Positions 25,587 through 38,687 of a stretch of 64,000 nucleotides of DNA are shown one piece after another. The first letter of the stretch is position 1; each line of letters begins with the position of its first letter. The stretch covers positions 32,670,699 to 32,734,698 of the forward strand of contig NC_066581.1 of the NCBI RefSeq assembly GCF_024323335.1, given 5' to 3'. The notes below the pieces were generated by a model. It made no database searches, had not been told where the DNA came from, and saw only the letters and a program-made list of their open reading frames with translations. Source of the stretch: Lathyrus oleraceus (taxonomy: Eukaryota > Streptophyta > Magnoliopsida > Fabales > Fabaceae). The position numbers and the translations under genes were made by a program.

Positions 25587-26537
25587 ATGGATTGTGGATG
25601 AAGGAACACTAAGAAGTACAGTTTCAGATGTCCTGACTTGAAAGAGTTAAGGAAGCTAGCATCTTTTGTATTAGATCCCTTGGACTTCAAGCAACGCCAT
25701 GGGAAGCTTCTGTCCATCTTGTCTGCTGATGTGGTTGGAGAACAAGCAATGTCTACGGTGGTCTTAGAGACTTATGTCTCTCACTAATGATGATATAGTT
25801 TGGTATGATCCTTCACTGAGTGGTTTGGAGATTATTGATTGTTATGGTGAATTCTCTAATGTGCCTCTCATTGGTACACAAGGAGGAATTAACTACAACC
25901 CTGCTTTACTCGTTGTCAACTTGGGTTCCCCTTGAGAGACAAACCTAATAACACTCGGTTAGAAGGTCTTTTCTATCAAGAGGGTAAAGATCCCCAACAT
26001 TTGAAGCAGAAGATTGTGCATGCTTGGCATAATGTGCATAGGAAAGGAAGATCCGAGCTTGGTCCGTGCAATTGTGTAGCTTTGGAAGCTTACACTCTTT
26101 GGGTGAAGAAGAGCGCTTTGGAGTTGAAGATGCCTTATCCTTGTGAGAGACCTATGTCTATGGTTATAGTTGAGCCATTAACTCTCCCTAACCAAGATGT
26201 ATAGGAGTCAGAAGATGCACTCGCCAAGATGAAATAAGAGAAGGATATGTGAAGAGTTGAAGATGCCTTATCCTTGTGAGGAGTTGCAGCTTGAGTCTAA
26301 GCACAAAGATGCACTTATTGAGCTTCTTGAAGACCGAGTGACAAAGAGACAGAGAGAGTCGTAGGTTTCATCTTCCTCTAGCATGCCTCAGCCTTCCGTT
26401 GTTTGGAAGAAGATTGTTGATCAGCTTGTCCTCGAGAAGACTCAGATGAAGGCTTCTTTCGAGACCGAGATTCGACGCATCCGAAGGAAGTACGCGCCTA
26501 TAGTCAGATCTTCCGACATTTTTGTTAGAGATCCTTA
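25587..26537 (+). pseudogene. Ogre-2 ORF1 (deleted and decayed)
   Basis: Ogre elements carry an extra ORF of unknown function upstream of gag. Here the frame starts MDCG and soon reads KKYSFRCPDLKELRKLASFV and GKLLSILSADVV, matching the start of Ogre-1 ORF1. At about 25745 it jumps to ENKQCLRWS-like sequence, a deletion of roughly 550 bp relative to Ogre-1. It then continues (DIVWYDPSLSGLEI, DKPNNTRLEGLFYQEGKDPQ, RKGRSELGPCNCVALEAYT) with several stops. A partial internal duplication of GAAGATGCCTTATCCTTGTGAG occurs at about 26120 and 26255. Not functional. Confidence 0.75.
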
Positions 26538-26657
26538 GGATGACTAGTCTCCTTTTCTCTTGTATTTTTTTATTTGGTTTCTGAAATTGTACTCAGTGTA
26601 ATCCTTCCAATTATATAAATAAATGAGATTTTTATGATTATATCAAATTATTGCAAT

Positions 26658-27260
<603 letters not shown>

Positions 27261-27913
27261 AGAGGAGATCGCCCACCTGACTGCCATGATGGAGTCAGTT
27301 TTAGCTGCATAGAGCCAGTCTTCTCCAATGCCTGCAACTCCTCCTCCTCAGAAGAATTTTATTTCAGAGGTGGCTACCTCTACTGTTCCCACAACTGCTG
27401 CTCATTTTGCACCCAACATGCCTGCCGGATTTCTGTGGGGAATGCCGCCAAATTTCGTGTCTGAGGACTTTGTGCCTACCTTTGCTTCTATGCTGACATC
27501 TAGCCCGGTCATGTCTGTGCCACCGCCTGTTGTGCGTACCTTGCCTCGTGTGGAGGACACCATCTATCATTCCGACCCGTCTGAGGGCCCGAATGTGTAC
27601 GGGAAGATGGATGAGATGAAAGATCAATTTCTTGAGTTGCGCAAGGAGTTGAAAACTTTGAGAGGTAAGGACCTATTTGGGAAGAGTGTTGTGGAACTGT
27701 GTTTGGTTCTCAATGTGAGGATTCCAGTAAAGTTCAAAGTGCCTGACTTTGAAAAGTACAAAGGGAATACATGTCCACTTAGTCATTTGGTGATGTATGC
27801 CCATAAGATGTCTACTCAAACAGATAATGATCAACTGTTGATCCATTACTTTCAAGACAACCTGACCGGTGCTGTGTTGAGATGGTACATGGGGTTGGAT
27901 AGTGCGAGCATCC

Positions 27914-29074
27914 TGATCGGTCACCATTTACACTTAGTTTTCATCATCCATTCAACATTGAATCTTCAAGAATCGGTAACATTGTGCTCTTTATTTTAAT
28001 GATTTCTTAAGTTTATCGCATTTTATAAATTTCCGCTTGTTTTATGTTACATTAGTAGTTCCTCTCTTTTTGTCTCCTTTTATGCGTTCCTGTGTAGTAC
28101 TATTTGGTTTCCAGGTCAAATAACAAGTCCGAAAGGTGCGTACCGGAAGAATGGAGGTCAAAGACATCATGCGAGGCGAAAAAAGACAAAAACAGGGGGC
28201 TGACACGGGTGCCCGTGTCAGCATGTGCAGAAAAGAGTTGAGGGAACCCAGAAAACAGGGGGCTGACACGGGTGCCCGTGTTAGCAAAGGTTGGAATTTG
28301 GACTTACAGTAAGGCCAACACGGGTAGTCATGTCACCTTACACGGCCCGTGTTGGCCATTTCGCCCCATTTGCTGATTTTTCATGTATTGACCCCTTTGT
28401 ACATCCGGAGGGCAGTTTGGGTATTTCACAATGTTTTTAGTTGTTTGGAAGCTATTTAGTCTGAATTTTGGCATGGATAAAAACACTTTTTGATCATAGA
28501 AGAAAAGAGACAGAAAGAAGAAGCGACCTTGCAAAGTGTTTAGAGGATAAGAGATCTTCAAGATCGGAAGAGATTGAAGATCTACTTTCATCAACAACAA
28601 ATTGTAATGTCTTTAATCTGTAATTTATTGTCTTTGAATATTATGAGAAGCGAAACCCCCCAATGCTATGGGGGTGTCCCTGAATTGCTACTGTATGAAT
28701 ACTTTGTCTATGTTCTTATAATCATCGATGTTTTCTTAATTCAAATTATTATACAATGTTATTAATGCTTTATTTTATCGGACAAATGAAATTCTGATCT
28801 CTAGTTAAGGTTTAGGTCAGACAAACCGCCTTATCGCTTGTTGTATAAAAAAAACCAGGTCTAATCACTTAGGAATGAGGATCAAACCGTAGTCACCGTT
28901 AATTCTTGATCAATTACATATTTCATAACAACAATTTGAATAACTAAGGAATTAGGATTGAAATTGACTGTTAATGGTTTTCAACTAAGGAATTAGAGAA
29001 AACAATCCTTGAGAAACAGTTTTGAATAATTACAACATAGATTTTATATGATATGGAAGAAGTGTATTACAAAG
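27914..29074 (+). mobile_element. Athila-type 5' LTR, first segment
   Basis: LTR start TGATCGGTCACC, preceded by CATCC (27909-27913), the probable target duplication. It is interrupted by the complete Ogre-1 at 29075; CAAAG (29070-29074) is repeated at 51591-51595. The LTR resumes at 51596, is interrupted again by a CACTA element at 51712, and finishes at 58486-58615, giving about 1.4 kb without the insertions. It contains three inverted repeats with a CACGGG core (28199-28357). Athila identity comes from the LTR end and PBS at 58560-58638 and the gag downstream. Confidence 0.82.
28199..28357 (+). repeat. Three GC-rich inverted repeats in the Athila LTR
   Basis: Hairpin 1: GCTGACACGGG (28199-28209) and CCCGTGTCAGC (28212-28222), perfect 11 bp arms around TG. 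Hairpin 2: the same at 28262-28272 and 28275-28285 with one change; both are preceded by AACAGGG. Hairpin 3: GGCCAACACGGG (28313-28324) and CCCGTGTTGGCC (28346-28357), perfect 12 bp arms around 21 bases. They are strikingly GC-rich in AT-rich surroundings. Confidence 0.93.
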
Positions 29075-32000
29075 TGTAGCGGGGTATTCGTTACCATTAG
29101 AGACATTGACTAAATCCAAGGTAAACCATACAAGTCGAGTCGCCACCGCACTTCTATTTATCCAAAGGAATGGTTAGAAAGCGAACAAAAACCTAAAAGT
29201 TTTATCGAATCAAAAACTAGTAAAAATGTCAGAGATCGGGGTAAGGGGGGTTTTAAGCACCCAAAACATCCTAGGTACTCCTAGGGAGCCCTTTTCACAT
29301 TTTATTGTAAGGTGGGTATTTTGTGAAAATTTGTTTGTGCAAACATGATTGAAGAAATGAGAAGAGAATATACAAGTTATTTACATTTTGTGTTTGGATG
29401 GATAAACCCATTGCCTACGTACCATCTTAAAAAACATTAGGATCAAAATCTCGTAGTTCGGGGTAAAAATCTCAAAATGAGTTGGTGGAATTATTGGTCC
29501 AAAAGCCTTAAGGTCTTTTTTTATCCAAGGGAGAAAACTCAACCTAAAACCACAAATCCACCATGTGAGGATAGCTTCAACATGCTAGTGAGGGGTTAAC
29601 CCTATAATAAGCATGGAAGACTCATTGTCCATCACTAAGGATATAGGTGACTATTACATCTACCTCAAGGATAACTCAAACCTAATAGCTAAAGGTTATG
29701 AGAAAGTTTTGATAAGAAGTGGCCATTGAAACCACAAAAAGTATTTGAATGAGTTATATTTACCAATGAAAAGTATTTACAAAGTATGGTCAAAGTTGAC
29801 TTAAAGATTCAATTCAAAATAAGTGTTATGAAAAGAAAGTTTGAAAATCAAAAGCATAAGGCTTAGGTTTCTAATGTTTGAAAACAAGTGTTAAATGTTT
29901 GCACACAAGTTTTGGCTTGGGTTAGAGTGGAGGGAAGAATAAGAATGGCTAAAGTCCTAATCATACTAGAGATGAAGGATAAGAAACAAGACCACAAATG
30001 GAGTTCCTCTCTTGAGATCATATTGATGATCCAAGTAGCTCCCATCCTTTGGAATATGCAAGCAAAATGAGTGTAAGCTCAAGCAATCAACATAATCAAA
30101 CAAACTCTTAGAAGATCCCCAATGTCTCTTGTATCTTTCACTTTGGATGAACATGGCAATGGTCCTTCAATTTGGCTCACATAGGATTCCCTAGCACAAA
30201 AGCACACACATCAAAAGGTTCCATGAAGTAAATCAAGAATGAACAAGAGTGAGTTTAGAGATTTGGTCTTTCTAATCCATCTTCTACATCAAGGTCCTTT
30301 TACTCCAATTTTTTCATAGGGAATGTCCTAGAAACTAAGTCCATTTGTCCATTTTTTTGCATTTGGTCCACAACAATCAAAATACAGGCACAATAATATA
30401 TACACAATTATGTGCTCAAGTGAGCAAAAGGCAAATTGCATTAACATAAACATGTGCTCAAGTGAGCAAAGAGCAAAACAAATGAATAATATGTACAAGA
30501 ATAGTAAATTGCATAAATGTAAAGAGCAAGAATTAAATGTTAATGGTTAATGGTTAGTGTTAGAATTAGTGTGCCATAAGTCAATTTAGCGCTATGTTAA
30601 GCAATTGTAATTGGACTTATGTAGAAGTCACAACTATCTGAGGCTGGTCAATAATAATGTAGGCAACAACACAAGTTAGAGATCTTGATTAGTGAATCAA
30701 ACCCCAACAACTTGCCATGCCAAAAAGAAGATGAAAAATGATCTTGTATTGATTTAGGTTCTTTGCATGATTTAAGAAGCAACCTATCCTTAATGCAAAG
30801 CCATTCACTTGATCCATGACAAAATGAATTAGATTTGAATCAAGGAAGATTAAACCTCCATGTATCAATGCTAACCACCAATCTTTAACTCATTGATCAA
30901 AAAGAAAAAATAAGAAGAAGAAGAAGAAGATGGAGAATTAAAGTGCATTAATGGAAATGGAATGAGATAATCAACAAGCATTTACCAAAGACAAAGAAGA
31001 TCAAGGTCAAACAATAGAAAATAGAAGCAAGATGAAGATTAGAAGTCAAGAAACAAATAACCTAATTGAACTAAAATCTCAAGTAAATCTCAAATCAATT
31101 AATAAATTGATGAGAATATTTTTCATAGATCCATCATCATTCAAAGAGGTTGGAAAACATATTTTTGTATTTTTTGGATATCAAAAACTATTTTAAATGA
31201 ATTAAAAGTAACCAGAAAAGAGAAAATTACTGAAACATATCACATGATAAAATAAAAAATATTAAAAATCATTTTCAGAAAGTAGAAAATAAAAGGAGAA
31301 AAATGAAATTGATCTCATATTTTTTGGACCAATAATGAGAGAGATATGAATTTTTAAAATGAAATGGAATTAAAAGAAATAAAAGAATTAAAATCAGAAA
31401 TTAGAAAAAGGAGAAAATGCGTGGACCGTCTGATGATCTCTCATTAATTGACATGGATCATCACGTGGCCAAGAAGCGCACGCTCACCATACACGCTAGT
31501 CAGCTGAGTAATACACGGCCTTTAATAAAGTCATAACAAAGAATGGATGAGATCAAATCTGGAAAAAAGCAGCGGACGACTCAGATCTAATCTGGAGACC
31601 AGACGGTGGCCAGCGCCACCGTCTTCTCCGGCCAAGCTCCGGCCAAGTTCAAAAGTTGCAGAGAAAAAATGGTAACCAAAAGACACGACCCACACATCAA
31701 TCGAGAGCTAGGGTGATGTACATCACCCCTGTACCACTCAAATCCATTCTAGATCTCTATATTGAGAGAAATCAAAAGTGGAAGATTTGTGGTGTTCATA
31801 TGAACTTCATGATTTTTGAAAATTGAAAGCACAATAATGTTGCCTCTATGTAGAGGACTTCAGATCACACAACAACAATGAGAATTAAGCACTATGCAAG
31901 TAGATTCGAAGAAAATAACAGGTGAGTTGAACCTCTGATTTGCAGGGCTTTGAGTCACAATTCTTAGATGCTATTGCTTACAGTCCACACTATAGATCAA

Positions 32001-33690
32001 GGAGAAAAAGGTTTAGGAACTTTAAGATCTGAAAATTGATCAATGAAACCAAGGTTCAGATCTGAAAAATTTGAAGAAAAGTGAGCTAGTTCCTTTAGTG
32101 ATGGTTGTGGTTTCAGTTTAGCAGCAATTGGGGCGCCTTTAGGTTGGAGAATAATGAAGCTATGGCATTGTATTTATAGGCAAGGCAATGTTGAATGCAT
32201 GATTTCAAATTTGCATGAGTGGAAAGGGCCTCCATGCATGGGCCTGTACAGGTGCATGGAGGGCCCAATTCCAACTGGAATTGAAAGTTGATGCATGATG
32301 AAAGCAAAATGGACGTGCAGATTGGATGGTAGTAGCTCATGCAATGCAAATTAAATGATTTTCCACAATTGCACTATTATGTTCAAGCCTTCGAAAATGC
32401 TATGCCAAAAATGGGAACACCACCTTATGAATAATGGTTGGAAAGCTTATTGCATAAGGATCATTTGTTATGTTGATCAAAACTCCATTTGGGCCTTGGA
32501 AATTGATGAAAATTGGCCTTGAAGTGTAGGGTGCAAAACACGCATATGTGAGATTTTCAAAATTGGCCAAAGTTCAAGCCCTTCTGTGTCAATGATGCAA
32601 GCTCCAAATGACAAAATCTTCAACATCCAAGTTCTAGATCTTTTCGAGGCAATCAACTTGGACTTAAATTTTGCATCATTTGGATTTTTGATGAAGAAGT
32701 TATGGGCACTTGAAGTTGGACTTTTTCACATTTTCATGCATTTGGTTCAAAGTGACCTATAATATTTTGAATTATCACATGTATTTATTTTGAGATTTTG
32801 AAATTTTGATCAACATAACATTTGAATTAGACATCTTAATATTTCCAATGAATTTGATCTCACCTCAAAATCATGAAAAATGAAGTAGTCATGTCCTTGG
32901 GAAGTTGACCCAAAATTAGGGTTTCAGTCAAAATGACCTATAATGTCTTGGAATGGATGATGACCTTCCAAGATTAAAATCAATTTTTGATGAACATGAA
33001 AGTTGTTCATACGGTCCTAAATAACATTTTTTCTCTTGGGGTCATCTCCATTTGACAAACACATAAAACGTTAGGTCTTAGTGTATTTCAAAATAGTCAG
33101 ATGAATTGACTGATCAACTTCTCAAGTCCACACCTCATATCTTGATGAATTGATGATTGAGGACACTCAAATAAGTTCAAATATGAATGAAATGATAAAT
33201 TAAATAACTTCCCTTGATTGTATTTAACCATGGGTTGAGATTGCTTCATGAGCAAGGCACAATTGATGAACATATGAATTAGGGTTTCCTTGGGAAACAA
33301 GCATCTAACCCCTTGATTTGCTTTGATCAAAATGATGAATTGAGACACTTGGGAGGCATATTTGATGGATAAGAGCTTTGGGAACCATTACCATGCTTGC
33401 TTTCATCTTCAATAGGCCCTATCAATGCACATAGGATCTCCTAGAAGCTTTTAGACCTTGTGACTGCTCAAGCTACAAACAAGAGATGTTAGTGACATAT
33501 TTTTTATGCTTTTGGTTAGTAAATGAGAAAAGCTATAACATATAATTCAAGCATGCTGGGTGATCTCAAACTACTCACAAGAGATCCCACCCACAGGCAA
33601 AGAAACCAAGATGCTTATGATCCTTGAGGCAATGCAAATGCAATGTTATGATGCCATGAGGGATCTTAGGGTCAAAATTGGGGTCTTACA
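29075..33690 (-). mobile_element. 3' LTR of Ogre-1 (4616 bp)
   Basis: On the minus strand it runs from TGTAAGACCCCAATTTTG (33690) to AACGAATACCCCGCTACA (29075). The minus-strand TATA box is at 32171-32178. Relative to the 5' LTR it lacks about 207 bp at 31059/31060 and about 20 bp near 29250, and keeps some 60-90 bp near 32430 that the 5' LTR lost. Confidence 0.95.
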
Positions 33691-36600
33691 GATGCCCCTA
33701 TTTAAGGTCACTCTAGCCGGAGAAGTGAAGGTTAAAATCTTCGTCTCGACGAGGTAGAATGGGCTTAAATAATAACAAAGAGACGAATTTTGGTCCCTAA
33801 GAGACCTCATGATGCAAATGTATGTATGCAAAAGGTAATACTTTATGGGGATATATGTCCACAAAGAGAAAAGAAATAAGGAGAAACTGACAATCCATAT
33901 GAGTAATACACTCCACGGGACAGAGACTCTGGGGACTCTAATGGGGATAAGAAAGGGAATAAAATGCGTGAGCAGGTCACGACTTGAGACTTGCTGAGAG
34001 ACACGAGAGGAATTCTATGAAAATAAATCAATGGAAGGACTCGAGCTGACTCAAAGGTTCATGTATTGGGGAATATGCCAACACAGCAGAAACTATCCAC
34101 AAAGGATACTTCAGATGAAAATTCGGACTCAGATGGGGAAAATCCACTAAGGGATTTCGCTGGGGAATGTCCAAACAGGACTCATATGAGGAAACAACAG
34201 GTATGAGGTATTACCGGTTACTGGGTAATAAGCTCAAGGAGACATGTGATCGAAACACCGATATAAGGGGGAGAGAACAACATGCTCGGGGAGAATGAAT
34301 ATCTAAGACCGGTATGAGGGTGAGAGATATCAAACATCCAAAACATCTGAGGAAGACCTGAAAAGGTATATTTCAACTCAGGAAATCTGACTCCACAGGG
34401 GACAAAAGTCATAATAGGATGCAGAAGGGAAGGAACACAAGGATACCAGTTACGGGGCATATAATAGGTGACCAACCAAGCGTGAATTGGGTAATACTTC
34501 CAAGACACTTATCATCCGAAAGGAGGGCTAAAAAGCAAACTCAATTATAGGATGGGCATTCGACTTCGCAAAAGGGGATACAAATCTTACTCGACTGGGG
34601 AAGAGCAAAAGATTTCGACCAAAGAGCGCATGAGATATATTATCTATTACCGTCAGAACGTAGATAACATACTCGCATGGAAGATTATCCATAACCAGTT
34701 ACTGGGTTAATAAAGGATAAATCGATCGAAAAGAAAGGACATCGGGATACCGAATACTAGGTATAAAATGATGACCAATCAAAGGGAGAAACGGTCATTA
34801 CCAACCAAGGGTAAATGAAAGATGACTTGCTGGGGATACATTGAAAAAGGCAATGATCCGGGAGATATATCACCGGTTACTGGGAGATATACTCAAAAGG
34901 TGAAGGAATATCAATACCGAATATTGGATAAAGATAACCGTCAAAGATGGGATTACATCTACCAGATACTGGGTAGAAAACCAAGGAAGAGTAATCGTCA
35001 TCCGTTAGGATGAACAAAATAAGGTTAACTCTGCAAGGGGATAAAATGGGGTTTACAACTACCGGTATGAGGGTAGAAAACCACCGAAATAGGACATATA
35101 ACTACCGGTTACTGGGTAGAAGGCCACAGAAGCTCCGCCCAGGAAAAGATGGACAATTACTGGTTACTGAGCAATCGTTCATCTAAACGACGGGGAAGTG
35201 CAGGAAAAAAATCACAAGGAGTCGATCTAGGAATAAACTAGAGAGACACAACGAAACGAGACTCATCCCCATGAGGATATAACTCAGGGGGAACTCCATC
35301 CCAATATATGTGTTGGGAGGAGACTGAAATAAAAATCGTCCACGAGGGCTTAACTCAGTGGGGAATATGGAAGAAAGGGTAGACGCTTTCTGCCTATAGG
35401 GCTGACTCTACATGGGGAGATTAGACACAAATATCTTCTTGGAGAAAGATGTATCACCAAATAGCAGGAGACAACAAATAAATATATATGGCAAAGAATG
35501 CAACATGAATATCTAGGTGTCAAGCTTATGCATGTATATGTGTGGTTTATGTATGATGAATGCTGACAAACAGACATATCTAACACAAACAGGTCCAAGA
35601 ATCAATGGACAAACATCCGGTACTACATCTCAAGAGAGAAAGCCAGGCCCTCTGGAGAACATCCAATCTGATGGGAGCAAGCAGAAAGCAAAGATCTCCG
35701 CAGGGAAACGAGAATCAGTCACTCCAGCTGGAAACGAGAATCAGTCACTCCCGCCGTAGAAGCAACTCTACTGGGGAAATTATCAGAGGGGAAGATGGAA
35801 CTCTATGGGGAGCAACCACCAATCAGAAGGTTCCAATGTCACCACACATATTGTACTGCTAAAGAAATCACATCTGCCGAGGAGGAAAGGACACTACTCC
35901 GCTGAGGAAGGAAGGATAAACATCTTCATTAACTACTCTGCTCGGGAGGTAATCACAAACGGGCTCTGATCAGGCAATTCCACTAGGGAAACACTGCTGA
36001 CGACTGAATTAAAGATTACCCGTAAGTAACTACTGGGGGTGCCCTGATGGTGATCATACCGGGGAGTATGAGTAGGATCAACCCTGCTGAGGATGGTCGA
36101 GGAGAAAACTTGCTAGAGATCAAAAGTAGACAAGTCCACAAGGGATGAGCGACAAATCAAACTTGATGAAAACTCCACTGTCAGGGATTTCCTGCTCACT
36201 CTGAGGGAAATTTCTCACTTGAAGTGGGAGGAAACTGACTCCTTCAGAAAGATTAGCATATTCAATTTATCAATCTATAAGGGATTTTAGGTCAATCCAC
36301 ATAAGGGATGACAACCATATAATTGATAACACAAATGCTAAATCCAGACTCAATGGGGATCTAGAAGATTGAGATCACACTCAGAACTCCCAAACCTCTT
36401 GGGATTTGGTGGGGGTACAACTTTCTTCTGTTCCAACGGAGGAAACAACCTGAAAGGAAAATGAAGAGGATACAAGTATGCTGGGAATATGAATAAATGT
36501 CTTACCCTTTTGGGAATCATACCGTCTTTGGGAGAGCACTCAAGACATCCCAAGTATCATTTTGTCATTGTGAATGTTCACTTTGTTTAAAAACAATTTA

Positions 36601-37106
36601 TGAAAATTTTATTTATTTAAAACAATGATATCATGCAAAACATTTGTTGAATAGAAAAAAATAAGAGTGCAAAGGATTGGATAAAGGCTCAAATTTATTT
36701 GATGGAATGGTAGTCTGCAAATGGCAAGACTCCATGGATCTTTACAAATTTGAAATTGGTGATATATATTGGAAAAGGGCTACATTGAACATAATGACCA
36801 TTTCTCCACCAACTCTGAATCCGATGTATTTGAAGCTTCAGTTGACGATGACTGAGCGAGAATCTTTGACAGATGGCAACTTGTAGAACAAAGTCTTGTC
36901 AGGATGCAGTTACTTGCCAAATCCCTAATTTTTGCCTAGATTGCCCCAGGGTGAGGTACTCAATCTAGCGGGATACATATTAATTTTCATGTCTCTAACT
37001 TTTGCCTGGATCGCCCTTTCGGGTTTTCGATCCACCGAGACGCTCATTTTTGCCTAAGCCGCCCTTTCGGGTTTTCAACTTAGCAAGCTATTCTGTTTTT
37101 TTATTT
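33691..37106 (-). mobile_element. Ogre-1 3' UTR and polypurine tract
   Basis: 3.4 kb without a coding frame between the integrase stop and the 3' LTR. Next to the LTR the minus strand reads AAATAGGGGCATC, the same polypurine tract as at 3341-3353. ACCGGTTACTGG motifs (reverse of CCAGTAACCGGT) lie at 34213, 34872 and 35104, with decayed variants between. Three hairpins lie just after integrase (36936-37084). The many 60-100 residue open frames have no family resemblance. Confidence 0.85.
36936..37084 (-). ncRNA. Three consecutive RNA hairpins with different but pairing stems
   Basis: On the minus strand, 20-60 bases after the integrase stop. Hairpin 1 (37084-37052): GCTAAG pairs with CTTAG around CCCGAAAGGG. 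Hairpin 2 (37034-37007): TGGATCG pairs with CGATCCA around CCCGAAAGGG, with an inner GAAA tetraloop. Hairpin 3 (36968-36936): CTAGATTG pairs with CAATCTAG around a different loop. Each is followed by GGCAAAAA-like sequence. The outer stems differ in sequence yet keep pairing. Listed as a structured RNA element of the retrotransposon transcript, not a separate RNA gene. Confidence 0.6.
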
Positions 37107-38687
37107 TTAGGCGAAGTATTTCTTGACTGCATCTGAATTCACAGGACGAGTGAAATCCTCCCCATCCATAGTTGTAAGTATCAAAGCACCGCCTGAAAAG
37201 GTTCTCTTAACAACATATGGACCTTCATAGTTTGGAGTCCACTTGCCCCTGGAATCGGGCGCGAAAGACAAAACTTTCTTGAGCATGAGGTCACCTTCTC
37301 GGAACACACGAGGCTTGACTTTCTTATCAAAGGATTTCTTCATCCTTTGCTGATATAACTGACCATGGCACATGGCAGTCAATCTCTTCTCTTCTATCAA
37401 ATTCAGTTGGTCATAACGACTCTGAACCCATTCAGCATCAGTCAACTTGGCTTCCATCAATACTCTCATTGATGGGATCTCCACCTCTACTAGGAGCACA
37501 ACCTCCATACCGTAAACAAGAGAGAGAGGGGTTGCCCATGTTGAAGTGCGGACAAATGTACGATACCCATGCAAGGCAAATGGCAGTATCTCATGCCAAT
37601 CTTTGTACGTAACAACCATCTTCTGGACAATATTCTTGATATTCTTATTAGCAACTTCAACAGCCCCATTCATCTTGGGTCTGTAAGGAGAAGAATTATG
37701 ATGTGCTATCTTGAACTCGCTACACAGCTCTTTCATCATTTTATTGTTCAAGTTAGATCCATTATCAGTAATGATCTTATCTGGCACACCATAACGGCAT
37801 ATGAGTTGATTCTTGATAAACTTCATAATCACCTGCCTGGTCACGTTTGCATATGACGCCGCTTCAACCCACTTGGTGAAATAATCAATTGCTACGAGAA
37901 TAAATCTGTGACCGTTGGACGCTTTCGGCTCTATCATGCCAATCATGTCAATTCCCCACATGGAGAAAGGCCATGGTGATGAAATCACATTCAGAAGTGT
38001 CGGGGGAATATGAATCTTATCCGCATAAATCTGACACTTATGGCATTTCTTCACATATTTGCAGCAGTCAGACTCCATTGTCAGCCAATAGTAGCCTGCT
38101 CTCAACATCTTTCTAGCCATGGCATGTCCATTGGAATGAGTACCAAAGGAACCCTCATGGACCTCAGTCATTAACAGGTCTGCTTCGTGTCTATCCACGC
38201 ATCTGAGCAGAACCATGTCAAAATTCCTCTTGTAAAGCACATCGCCATTGAGGTAGAAACTTCCAGATAATCTTCTCAAAGTCTTTCTATCTTTCCCAGA
38301 TGCCCCAGGAAGATAAATCTGACTCTGAAGAAAGCACTTGATATCATAATACCATGGTTTATCGTCTTGCACCTCCTCTACTGCAAATACATGAGCTGGT
38401 CTGTCCAAGCGCATCACAGTGATATTGGGAACTTCATTCGAGAGTCTAACCACAATCATTAAAGCAAGTGTAGCAAGAGCATCTGCCATCCGATTCTCAT
38501 CTCGAGGAATATGATGGAAGTCAACCTCAGTAAAGAAAGTTGAAATCCTCCTCGCATAATCTCTATATGGGATGAGGCCAGGCTGATTCGTTTCCCATTC
38601 ACCCTTAATCTGATTAATAACAAGGGCCGAATCACCATAAACATCGAGATGCTTGATCCTAAGATCAATACACTCTTCCAAACCCAT
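37107..38687 (-). CDS. Ogre-1 RNase H end and integrase
   Basis: A 526-codon open frame, the best preserved part of the element. It starts inside a second RNase H-like domain (DVYGDSALVINQIKGEWET, then HIPRDENRMADALA). It then has an integrase zinc finger (H-x-GxxGxH near residue 178, CKYVKKCHKCQ near 206), the catalytic core with D in WGIDMIG, D in IITDNGSN and E in NGAVEVANK, and a C-terminal region with KWTPNYEGPYVVKR. Integrase inserts the cDNA copy into the genome. The true polyprotein begins far upstream; the Met at 38687 is only the first after a TAG. Four or more stops upstream mean it cannot be made as a full polyprotein. Confidence 0.92.
   Translation of the reverse strand: MGLEECIDLRIKHLDVYGDSALVINQIKGEWETNQPGLIPYRDYARRISTFFTEVDFHHIPRDENRMADALATLALMIVVRLSNEVPNITVMRLDRPAHVFAVEEVQDDKPWYYDIKCFLQSQIYLPGASGKDRKTLRRLSGSFYLNGDVLYKRNFDMVLLRCVDRHEADLLMTEVHEGSFGTHSNGHAMARKMLRAGYYWLTMESDCCKYVKKCHKCQIYADKIHIPPTLLNVISSPWPFSMWGIDMIGMIEPKASNGHRFILVAIDYFTKWVEAASYANVTRQVIMKFIKNQLICRYGVPDKIITDNGSNLNNKMMKELCSEFKIAHHNSSPYRPKMNGAVEVANKNIKNIVQKMVVTYKDWHEILPFALHGYRTFVRTSTWATPLSLVYGMEVVLLVEVEIPSMRVLMEAKLTDAEWVQSRYDQLNLIEEKRLTAMCHGQLYQQRMKKSFDKKVKPRVFREGDLMLKKVLSFAPDSRGKWTPNYEGPYVVKRTFSGGALILTTMDGEDFTRPVNSDAVKKYFA

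Noticed and set aside
27914..29074. A host gene promoter or a non-repetitive island between two Ogres
   Set aside because: Joining it with 51596-51711 and 58486-58615 gives a single Athila LTR ending at a standard Athila PBS.
33691..37106. Several 60-100 residue frames in the Ogre-1 3' UTR as an additional gene
   Set aside because: No conserved motif; they lie between motif repeats and are not kept in the matching region of Ogre-3.
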